Assembly: GCA_019633425.1 (NCBI GenBank)
Contig: WSUB01000330.1
Location: 1 to 22,524 of the forward strand
From: Tulasnella sp. 424
Taxonomy: Eukaryota > Basidiomycota > Agaricomycetes > Cantharellales > Tulasnellaceae
DNA: 22,524 nt
Reading direction: 5' to 3'
In this document: one piece after another, positions 10,652 through 16,858 of the stretch
Numbering within the stretch: position 1 is the first letter of the stretch
How the letters are laid out: every line of letters starts with the position of its first letter
The notes under the pieces: model-generated
The model's input: only the letters and a program-made list of their open reading frames with translations
Databases searched by the model: none
What the model was told of the DNA's origin: nothing
Program-made: the position numbers and the translations under genes

Positions 10652-10722
10652 AAGAGCGTAGTATAATGGTAGTATATTGATCTTCAAAATCATAGGCAGG
10701 TGTTCGATTCGCCTCGCTCTTG
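10652..10722 (+). tRNA. trnW: tRNA-Trp (UCA)
   Basis: Acceptor AAGAGCG/CGCTCTT, anticodon loop CTTCAAA (anticodon UCA), T arm AGGTG-TTCGATT-CGCCT. A UCA anticodon reads both UGA and UGG, which agrees with the many in-frame TGA codons in cox3, nad4, nad5, atp6 and cob. The outer pair of the anticodon stem (T·T) is not formed. Confidence 0.92.
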
Positions 10723-11241
10723 TTTATACGGAGCAGGAGTACTGCACCAACATCCGTAGCCGGTACGACGAGGCGGTACGCCTTACGCCAGGCCAGACCA
10801 GCCGGTACCGAACAAGGAAGGCAGGCAGCAGATGCTTCAGGATGTACAGATATAAGGTATCTAACTACCTTGATATTGTGTTAATAATGTTTAAATAAAA
10901 GAAGGAAGATGGAATAAGACATATGGTTGATTATTATCTAGGTATGCCTAGATACATGATATAGCATGCCCTCCCTTGTACAGGATCGGGAGAGGAAGAT
11001 GTAAGGAGATATTTAGAAAAATTAGGCCGTACGGCTAAAAAAAAAAAGAAGATAGCATCCGGCTGCCTGCCGTAGGCCTAGACCTCAGGAGGGTGGGACT
11101 CTAAAGTACTGGCGTACACCTGCAGCTTAAGAGTCCACACCTAGACGATTTCAGCTCTGCCCGCTTAGGCCTGTTTAAGGTTAAATAAAAGGAGAATAAA
11201 GTAAATTAGTGGTAGGGCGTACGCCATCGCCCTAAAGGAAA
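10723..11241. other. Spacer between trnW and trnD
   Basis: No gene is seen. It includes GCCGGTACCG near 10800-10809, an exact GCCGTACGGC at 11026-11035 followed by an A-rich run, a TGCCGTAGGCC element near 11069-11079, AAGTA-family members near 11097-11110 and 11125-11136 in opposite orientations, and GGCGTACGCC at 11217-11226. The frame at 10677-10898 begins inside trnW and is not credible. Confidence 0.65.
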
Positions 11242-11314
11242 GGGTCCTTAGCTTAATTGGTTGAGTGCCTAGGCGTCACCTAGGAAGGTACCTGTTCGAA
11301 TCAGGTAGGACTCG
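11242..11314 (+). tRNA. trnD: tRNA-Asp (GUC)
   Basis: Acceptor GGGTCCT/AGGACTC (one G·T), perfect anticodon stem CCTAG/CTAGG, loop GCGTCAC (anticodon GUC), T loop TTCGAAT, discriminator G. Position 33 is C instead of the near-universal U. The rest of the fold is orthodox, so the gene is probably functional. Confidence 0.9.
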
Positions 11315-12052
11315 TAATAATAATTTATATTTTATTATATAAAGAAGGCCTTATATAAATTTTAAGGCCGTACGGCTGGATGATAAAGTAGCCCGACAGC
11401 CTTTTTCAGCCGTAGGCCTAGGCCTACGGCAGGCAGCCGGAATAAATTAAGGCTCGCCGGGACCGGATGGCTTTAAAGGAAAGGAATAGTGACGGATGCT
11501 ATCTTGCCTGGCCGATACCCTGTCGGTATCCAGACGGATACTTAGATAGAGGGGATGAAGTCGAGGAGGTAAAGTATAGGAGGTAGACATCCGCACCCTA
11601 TATTTAATATAAGTGGACTAATTTATTTATAATAATTAAAGGTATTTGTAGGTAAAATGGAGCTAGCCAGTACCAATTATTTTTATAGTACTCAAAAGGC
11701 TTTATAGGAGTAACTACTAAAGTAATTACGGCCTCCGGCACAAACTAGATTTTTGTTCTGTATGTATAACTAGTCTTGGCTTACCTTTATCTATAAATTT
11801 AACCTTTAGATCTGACTAAACCTTGTGATAGTGCTTAGGCCTATTATATTGTTAAGCTAGATCCTTTTTACAAACTCTCTCACAGCCCTACGGGAGGGCT
11901 ACGCCAGATTATTTTCTACTATTTAGTAGTTTAGGGGGCTAGCCCTACTAATAGTATACAAGTGAGACGGCTTAATGCCTACCCAGTATTATCTTATATC
12001 TATTACTAATAATAATAGTAATTAAGGTATACTGATTAATAACATTACATCA
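11315..12052. other. Long spacer upstream of atp6
   Basis: No gene is seen. The 5' part is repeat-rich: GCCGTACGGC (11367-11376) directly followed by a GGATGATAAAGTAGCCC element (11378-11394), then the 22-bp palindrome at 11409-11430. From about 11580 it becomes mostly A+T-rich leader-like sequence with scattered short hairpins (for example around GCCCTACGGGAGGGC at 11885-11899). An ATATAAGTG string at 11607-11615 resembles the yeast mitochondrial promoter nonamer, but this is weak. Confidence 0.6.
11409..11430. repeat. 22-bp perfect palindrome
   Basis: The half-site GCCGTAGGCCT is followed at once by its exact reverse complement. The central 12 bases AGGCCTAGGCCT are also the centre of the palindrome at 15807-15828, although the arms differ (CGT here, CTG there next to the outer G/C). 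This suggests one element type with compensating changes in the arms. It lies in the trnD-atp6 spacer. Confidence 0.85.
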
Positions 12053-12847
12053 ATGATAAACACAAATAGCAATTTAATAGTAAGTCAATTTACTATTTCT
12101 TCTCCATTAGACCAATTTGAAGTAACTAACCTTATTGGTTTAAATGCTCCTATCTTAGGATACTTAAATTTAAGCTTAACTAACTTAGGTTTATATTCTT
12201 TAATCGTATTAGCAGTTATTTTATCACTTCACGTTGTGACAACAAATAACAACAGAATAATCCCTTCAAAATGAAGTATAGCTTTAGAAAGCTTCTTTAC
12301 AAGTATTAATTCTATGGTTAGAGACCAAATAGGTTCAGCTAATGAAATCTATTTACCTTTCATCTACTCATTATTTGTATTTATAGTTATTAGTAACTTA
12401 ACAGGGAATATTCCTTATAACTACACTGTAGCTACATCTATTATCGTATCTATTGGACTAAGCTTTACAATCTTCATGGGTGTTACAATCTTAGCTCTAT
12501 ATAGACACAGATTACATTTCTTTGCTTTCTTCGTTCCTTCAGGTACACCTTTAGCATTAGTACCCTTATTAGTTCTTATTGAATTAGTATCATATATGGC
12601 TAGAGCTGTTTCTTTAGGAGTGAGATTATTTGCTAATATGACAGCTGGACATACATTATTAAAAATATTATCTACATTCTTAGGTCAATTATTCTCAAGT
12701 AGTATATTAGTTTCTGTATTAACTTTAATACCATTCTCTATCTTCATTGGTTTAATCGGATTAGAATTAGCAGTATCATTAATACAAGCTTATGTATTCT
12801 GTATTTTAACATGTTCATATATTAAAGATGCAGTATATCTACACTAA
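12053..12847 (+). CDS. atp6: ATP synthase F0 subunit a (subunit 6)
   Basis: Proton-channel subunit of the F1F0 ATP synthase in the inner membrane; with the c-ring it forms the path for protons. The frame is 264 codons plus TAA with one TGA read as Trp (12272-12274). About 17 residues precede the SSPLDQFEV block with which fungal mature subunits usually begin, so a short cleaved leader, as in yeast, is likely (inference). SFFTSINSMVRDQIG and YSLFVFIVISNLTGNIPYN follow. The key block is SLGVRLFANMTAGHTL, whose arginine (R191) is the essential residue facing the c-ring. The end is AYVFCILTCSYIKDAVYLH, the usual fungal C terminus. It stands alone among tRNA genes, so flanking tRNAs (trnD, trnH) probably mark its processing. 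No nearby atp8 was found. Confidence 0.97.
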
Positions 12848-13044
12848 ATAACCCTAACCCAGCCAGTACCGGTTCCGTTACCAGTACCGGTTGGGCTAAA
12901 GATTCCAGTCTGGAACTATGACTAGCAGTGGCTGGTGGCTAGCCCGGGCTCCTTAAGAGTCGGGCTAGCCATACTAAGATGGCTAAGCCCTACCTTCTCG
13001 TGGTTTGATAAAGTAGCACGCCCTAGACGGTACCTGATAAAAGA

Positions 13045-13118
13045 GGTGAAATTAGTTTAATTGGTAAAATAACGTCTTGTGGCGACGGTGGATCTTGGTT
13101 CAAATCCATGGTTTCACC
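13045..13118 (+). tRNA. trnH: tRNA-His (GUG)
   Basis: Acceptor GTGAAAT/GTTTCAC with an encoded extra G at position -1 facing C73, the hallmark of histidine tRNAs. The anticodon stem core is CGTC/GACG with loop TTGTGGC (anticodon GUG). The T loop is TTCAAAT. The T stem has one T·T mismatch. The start includes G-1. Confidence 0.9.
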
Positions 13119-13770
13119 CTTTCTATCCCAGGGGGTCGGGCTACTTAAAAGTCCAGCCGCCGGTACCGTAAAGGCCGAAGTCATTATATAATAAGATATC
13201 TAAAACTGGAATATTTTACTGCCGTACGGCTTGTAAATATTTAGATAAGTTCGGGGTAACATAAGAGATATAATAAATAAATTTAAGGTAATTAAACAGA
13301 AAATTAGAGTTAAGTATTTAAGAATTTAAATAACATATTAACTAGAAAATAAACTCCTATCTCTTACCTAATAATTTTTAGATAGAATTCAGTTTGTCCC
13401 TAGGGCTAGCTTAACAGGTAGTGGTCTATAAAGTAGCCCTACCTCTAGTTAATAAGTGCAACCTATAATGCTCATTACACAATCCGTCTTGTAGATATCT
13501 ACTATTAATATAGTGTAATAATTATTATACTCTCTGCCTCCGGTACCGTAGGGCCAGGACCGGTCTTCTACCTGTTAGGCATAGGTTCGGTACCTGATAA
13601 GTCGGAGCTAGTACCGTCTGATCTTGCTCCCAACCCTGCAGGATTAAAGGACTAGCGGAAAGCAGGCTCCGGTACCTTTTATGTAAGGGCTGATATACTA
13701 CTAGTCTAGACCGAGTTGAGGGCGTACAGAGGCCTGCGGCATACAAGGATGGACGAGGATTAATTTATAA
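13119..13770. other. Spacer between trnH and trnM
   Basis: No gene is seen. A repeat-rich start (a reverse CTTAAAAGTCC element near 13143, GCCGGTACCG near 13152-13161) gives way to an A+T-rich block (13180-13400) with an exact GCCGTACGGC at 13221-13230. Within this block a TAAGAGATA string (about 13262-13270) is complementary to TATCTCTTA (about 13361-13369). I considered an RNase P RNA here but the P4 pairing does not hold. The right part has CTCCGGTACCG near 13537 and variants near 13589 and 13670. Confidence 0.6.
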
Positions 13771-13843
13771 GCTGAAGTAGTTTAAATGGTTAAAACATTT
13801 CATTCATGATGATAAAAAGAAGGTTCGATTCCTTTTTTCAGCT
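13771..13843 (+). tRNA. trnM: tRNA-Met (CAU), first of three CAU tRNAs
   Basis: Acceptor GCTGAAG/TTTCAGC, D stem GTTT/AAAC, anticodon loop TTCATGA (CAU), T arm GAAGG-TTCGATT-CCTTT. The GTTTAA...GGTTAAAAC D arm is reminiscent of elongator tRNA-Met of fungal mitochondria. The anticodon stem has a T·T mismatch. Which of the three CAU tRNAs is initiator, elongator or AUA-reading Ile cannot be settled from sequence alone. Confidence 0.85.
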
Positions 13844-13960
13844 CTGTTAAATAAGGATGGTAATACTACTACGGGGTGATAAAGTACGCCACAATCACAG
13901 GATCCCGTAAGGGCGGGCTAGCCAGCCAGTATCGGGTGGATAGTTAATAAAAGAGTAACA

Positions 13961-14031
13961 AAGGTGTTAGCTGAGCGGTTTAGCGTAATATTTACACTAT
14001 TGAGACAGGAGTTCAAATCTCCTACACCTTA
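13961..14031 (+). tRNA. trnV: tRNA-Val (UAC)
   Basis: Fully paired acceptor AAGGTGT/ACACCTT, anticodon stem TAATA/TATTG with loop TTTACAC (UAC), T stem AGGAG/CTCCT with loop TTCAAAT, discriminator A. Confidence 0.93.
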
Positions 14032-14214
14032 AATAAGGATAAGCCCTTTTATTATTGCTTATTAATTGTCAATACTTATCTACCCGCCGGTACGGGACAG
14101 GCTGGCGTAGTCCTACTCTTCTAAACAGGATTAGATGACTGTACGGCATGGTAAGATTGGTAGGGCAAAGGTAAAGTATAAATAATATTATCAAGGATGG
14201 CCTTATTATTTAAA

Positions 14215-14294
14215 GGACATGTGGTAGAGTGGTTTAATACGATCGTCTTGAAAACGATTACGAATAGTCGTGAGTTCGAATCTCACTGTGTCCG
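14215..14294 (+). tRNA. trnS: tRNA-Ser (UGA)
   Basis: Class II tRNA. Acceptor GGACATG/TGTGTCC, anticodon stem ATCGT/ACGAT with loop CTTGAAA (UGA, reading UCN), a long variable arm TACGAATAGTCGT, T stem GTGAG/CTCAC, and discriminator G, as is usual for serine. Confidence 0.93.
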
Positions 14295-14610
14295 TTATTA
14301 AAAACATAGGTAGGGCATACTTTATCATCCTAAGTACGGTCTACACAATTTTATCTTCTATACCCACGATACCTTATAGTCTGGGGCCTAACGATAGCAT
14401 TATCGCCGGAGGCCTTACGGTAGCCGGAGAAGGAGAGAGGTGTACGCCCCACTGACTCGTCCTGTATTAGGATCAGGGCGGGCAGCCTCCACTAGTCGTA
14501 CGGCCTCCGAATAAAAATAGGAGATAAAAGAGTAGAAAAGATATATATTAATAAATCGTAATTTTTAATCGTAACTAGGCCTACGGCATGATTCACTTTT
14601 GTAAGAGTAG
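14295..14610. other. Spacer between trnS(uga) and trnM
   Basis: No gene is seen. It holds a reverse CATACTTTATCATCC element (14316-14330), a GGAGGCCTTACGGTAG block near 14407-14422, GTCGTACGGCCTCC near 14495-14508, and TAGGCCTACGGCATG near 14576-14590, separated by short A+T-rich stretches. The 61-codon frame at 14270-14455 begins inside trnS and is not credible. Confidence 0.6.
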
Positions 14611-14681
14611 GGCGAGATAGTGTAAAGGTAACATAAATGACTCATGATCATTTGACTTAGGTTCGAATCCTAATTTCGCCT
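14611..14681 (+). tRNA. trnM: tRNA-Met (CAU), second CAU tRNA
   Basis: Acceptor GGCGAGA/TTTCGCC, perfect anticodon stem AATGA/TCATT with loop CTCATGA (CAU), T stem TTAGG/CCTAA with loop TTCGAAT. It may be a methionine tRNA or the lysidine-modified isoleucine tRNA that reads AUA, a codon used heavily in these genes. Confidence 0.87.
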
Positions 14682-14735
14682 TATAAGGATCCGATAAGGT
14701 ATCGTAAGGTACTGGGGCCCTTAAATACATACAAA

Positions 14736-14816
14736 GGAATAGTTTTCATTGGCAAGATAAGATGGTTGCTAACTATTAGGGTTATCCCTTTAGGAGTTCG
14801 AATCCCCTCTATTCCG
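14736..14816 (+). tRNA. trnS: tRNA-Ser (GCU)
   Basis: Class II tRNA. Acceptor GGAATAG/CTATTCC is fully paired. The anticodon loop is TTGCTAA (GCU, reading AGU/AGC). The variable arm AGGGTTATCCCTT forms a clear hairpin, the T loop is TTCGAAT, and the discriminator is G. The T stem has one A·C mismatch. Confidence 0.92.
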
Positions 14817-14942
14817 TTTATTTTAATCCTCGGCCTGCGACTGCCGTACATCCAAGTAACAGGTAACGTATAATAAGGTATATAGGCAAGCTCTATGTAT
14901 CCATATCACGAAAAATTAATAAATAATTATAATAAAAAAAAG

Positions 14943-15027
14943 GGGTTGATGCTAGAATGGTAATTAGGATTTTCTGTAAAAAAATTGATCTTTATGATCG
15001 GGAGAGGTTCGATTCCTTTTCAACCCA
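14943..15027 (+). tRNA. trnY: tRNA-Tyr (GUA)
   Basis: Acceptor GGGTTGA/TCAACCC, anticodon stem ATTTT/AAAAT with loop CTGTAAA (GUA), a long variable arm with TGATC/GATCG-type pairing (GATC...GATC), T arm AGAGG-TTCGATT-CCTTT. A long variable arm is normal for tRNA-Tyr in fungal mitochondria. Confidence 0.92.
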
Positions 15028-15153
15028 TACTATGGGTAAAATATAAAACACCTGGGTAGTGGACTCTTAAGATGGCGTACGCCTAGCCACTAACCCTTAT
15101 ATTAAGACAATGATTAGGCCGAACAGTGCTCTTACTCCCCGGTACCTGATGAA

Positions 15154-15227
15154 AAGACTGTAGCATAATTGGTTAATGCCACTCGCTCATAATGGGTCAA
15201 ATGAGGGTTCGAGTCCCTTCGGTCTTA
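15154..15227 (+). tRNA. trnM: tRNA-Met (CAU), third CAU tRNA
   Basis: Acceptor AAGACTG/CGGTCTT, D stem GCAT/ATGC, anticodon stem ACTCG/TGGGT with loop CTCATAA (CAU), T stem GAGGG/CCCTT, discriminator A. The G-rich 3' strand of the anticodon stem is mildly suggestive of an initiator, but an AUA-reading Ile tRNA has a similar loop; I leave it open. Confidence 0.87.
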
Positions 15228-15374
15228 ATTAGTGTATAACCGGACTAAATTGTGCAGCCGGTGCCGGAGAGGCCGGATGATAAAGTAGCACTATTCTAAT
15301 GTTTACGGTATCAGGTATATAAAGAGTGTGTGATAATAGTCTATCGGAGGCCGTGCACAGAAAGAAAAATAATA

Positions 15375-15458
15375 GCGAACATGCTGAAATTGGTAGCCAG
15401 GCTTTTGTTAAGTAGAAGTGGAAGTAATTCTGTAAGAGTTCAAGTCTCTTTGTTCGTA
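15375..15458 (+). tRNA. trnL: tRNA-Leu (UAA)
   Basis: Acceptor GCGAACA/TGTTCGT (first pair G·T), anticodon stem CTTTT/AGAAG with loop GTTAAGT (UAA), class II variable arm, T stem AAGAG/CTCTT with loop TTCAAGT. The 5' part (GAAATTGGTAGCC) and the whole T arm and acceptor are almost identical to trnL(uag) at 16195, showing that the two are paralogues. UUA is the dominant leucine codon here. Confidence 0.93.
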
Positions 15459-15641
15459 TTTATTTGCAAATTTTGTCTAATTGTCACCCTTCCTTTCTTG
15501 TCTAGATCTTTATAAGACCTATGGCTGGTAAGGCAGATGGATAATTATATAGCCTATAGCTATAAATTAACCCTATTCTTTTTTTATCATTAGCAGGTAG
15601 CTAGAGGCCGAGCAGCTACCGTACGATATGGAGCGGGAGGA

Positions 15642-15665
15642 AGGGCAGGGCTACTTTATAGTCCA
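15642..15665. repeat. 24-bp direct repeat, copy 2
   Basis: Identical to 5814-5837 in the same orientation, about 9.8 kb away; see that entry. Both copies contain a reverse AAGTA-family element. Confidence 0.8.
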
Positions 15666-15806
15666 TCGCCACACACAGGACAGGCTCTATACCTGCCTGT
15701 CACACTTCAGTATTGCTTGCCTGCAGTATAAGGAATAATAAGGTAAGGGCGTATGCCTCTATTACTTTAGGGTGAATAGTAGATCTAGGTAGATGAGGGC
15801 TACGAC

Positions 15807-15828
15807 GCCTGAGGCCTAGGCCTCAGGC
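15807..15828. repeat. 22-bp perfect palindrome
   Basis: The half-site GCCTGAGGCCT is followed directly by its exact reverse complement. The central AGGCCTAGGCCT is identical to that of the palindrome at 11409-11430, and the same outer unit (GCCTGAG) recurs at 15834-15840. It lies 18 bases before trnP. Confidence 0.85.
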
Positions 15829-15845
15829 AGACAGCCTGAGACAAG

Positions 15846-15918
15846 AGGGATGAAAACAAAGTGGTGCGTTGCTTAGTTTGGGACTAAGTTATAGCTAGTT
15901 CGAGTCTAGCCTTCCCTA
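15846..15918 (+). tRNA. trnP: tRNA-Pro (UGG)
   Basis: Acceptor AGGGATG/CTTCCCT with one T·T mismatch at the sixth pair, anticodon stem CTTAG/CTAAG with loop TTTGGGA (UGG), T stem GCTAG/CTAGC with loop TTCGAGT, discriminator A. Confidence 0.9.
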
Positions 15919-16002
15919 TCTAGGCTTTTATTATATATTAAACCATATCCCTATCATAAATACAGGTGTGGCTGGTTTTCTGCCCAGTCATACAAATGAT
16001 AA

Positions 16003-16073
16003 GGTGTTAAAGCATAAGGTTGTGCAGGGGAATTCTTACTCCCTATATTGAGGTTCGAATCCTCTTAACACTT
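16003..16073 (+). tRNA. trnN-like tRNA gene with UCU anticodon (diverged copy)
   Basis: Acceptor GGTGTTA/TAACACT (first pair G·T), D stem GCAT/GTGC, and a T arm TTCGAATCCTCT that matches trnN(guu) at 19370 closely. The 3' flank is also shared: both copies are followed by TAATTAA and a CCGGTACCGG palindrome. Aligned with trnN, the anticodon GUU is replaced by UCU (loop ATTCTTA). The anticodon stem GGGGA/CTCCC has an A·C mismatch next to the loop, and the outer T-stem pair is T·T. It could be a pseudogene, or a copy recruited to read AGR arginine codons although trnR(ucu) already exists at 10495. Confidence 0.65.
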
Positions 16074-16194
16074 AATTAAATATATCCGGTACCGGCAGGC
16101 ATCCGACAGCTGTACAGTTGTCTGCTTATTATTAGGTATTGGCCGGTACATGTGAAGAAAATTAATAAGGGCTCCTGCGTTATAAAGGAGATAA

Positions 16195-16277
16195 GCGAAC
16201 GTGCCGAAATTGGTAGCCGGGTGGGTTTTAGGTACTCATGAAGTTTCTTCGTAAGAGTTCAAGTCTCTTTGTTCGTA
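16195..16277 (+). tRNA. trnL: tRNA-Leu (UAG)
   Basis: Acceptor GCGAACG/TGTTCGT (first and last pairs G·T), anticodon stem TGGGT/ACTCA with loop TTTAGGT (UAG, reading CUN), class II variable arm, T stem AAGAG/CTCTT with loop TTCAAGT. Nearly identical to trnL(uaa) outside the anticodon and variable arms. Confidence 0.92.
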
Positions 16278-16591
16278 TTATTCTTCCTTCTAATCTGCCC
16301 CGTAGGGCGGGGTTTAAATCCTTATATAAGAAGTAGGTAAAAGAGGTATTAAATAATTAAAGACCTATTAGGTCTAATATGTAAAAGACTAATTCTTGTC
16401 TCCCTTCCGTCAAGGCTAGGGCGCCATACGTCATAAAAATCTGGTCTTTTAGGTCGACTAAGCAAGTCGTTTAGTCAGTGGCGTACGCCCTATAAACGGA
16501 TGATCGTCGACTGCGGTATCGGATATAAAATAGAATCTTTATACATTTATCATTTCACAGGTCCGTAAGGTATTAAAATAAGAAAAAAAAT
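16278..16591. other. Spacer and leader upstream of nad4L-nad5
   Basis: No gene is seen. A short G+C hairpin (CCCCG/CGGGG, 16298-16312) lies just past trnL(uag). Further on is GGCGTACGCC at about 16482-16491. The last 60 bases before nad4L are A+T-rich with an A run directly upstream of the start codon. Confidence 0.6.
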
Positions 16592-16858
16592 ATGAATTTA
16601 TCATTATTATTATTCCTAGTGGGAATACTAGGTTTCATTTTAAATAGAAAAAATATAATTCTTATGTTAATTTCTATTGAAATTATGTTATTAGCTGTAA
16701 CATTCCTAATGTTAATATCTTCTTATCAGTTAGATGATAATATAGGTCAAACATTTAGTGTATATATAATAAGTATAGCTGGAGCAGAATCAGTAATAGG
16801 ATTAAGTATAGTAGTAGCTTATTATAGATTAAGAGGAAATATTTCATTAAGAAGTTAA
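16592..16858 (+). CDS. nad4L: NADH dehydrogenase (ubiquinone) subunit 4L
   Basis: Small membrane subunit of complex I (bacterial NuoK), part of the proton pathway next to ND6 and ND2. It is 88 residues, the standard size, with three hydrophobic helices. The two conserved membrane glutamates are in place: E30 in LISIEIMLLAV and E66 in IAGAESVIGLSI. The end RLRGNISLRS is typical of fungi. Its stop codon TAA shares its last base with the ATG of nad5, the common fungal nad4L-nad5 overlap, so the two are certainly on one mRNA and probably translationally coupled. The start is the only ATG giving the normal N terminus and follows an A-rich leader. Confidence 0.97.
   Translation: MNLSLLLFLVGILGFILNRKNIILMLISIEIMLLAVTFLMLISSYQLDDNIGQTFSVYIISIAGAESVIGLSIVVAYYRLRGNISLRS

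Larger units (their letters stand above)
15459..15845. other. Spacer between trnL(uaa) and trnP
   Basis: No gene is seen. It contains the second copy of the 24-bp repeat (15642-15665) and the second 22-bp palindrome (15807-15828), with A+T-rich sequence before them (15540-15600). Confidence 0.65.

Noticed and set aside
11607..11615. ATATAAGTG as a yeast-like mitochondrial promoter upstream of atp6 (similar TTATAAGTG near 2426)
   Set aside because: It differs from the yeast nonamer in the last base, which is the critical initiation region, the distance to atp6 is over 400 bases, and such strings are expected by chance in A+T-rich DNA.
13044..13118. A·C mismatch at the first acceptor pair of trnH as a sign of tRNA editing
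   Set aside because: Placing the T arm correctly shifts the acceptor by two bases and gives a fully paired stem plus the expected G-1:C73 of histidine tRNA.
13248..13310. Possible mitochondrial RNase P RNA (AAGTTCGGGG near 13249 and ACAGAAAATT near 13295)
   Set aside because: The strings resemble the two conserved halves of P4, but they are not complementary to each other (the 3' part would need an ACTT-type partner), and the distance is far too short. ACAGAA strings at 15354, 19902 and 20464 were also examined without finding a matching partner.
11409..15828. CRISPR-like array or regularly spaced repeats
   Set aside because: The repeats are palindromic, irregularly spaced, in both orientations and scattered between organelle genes; no array or cas genes exist.
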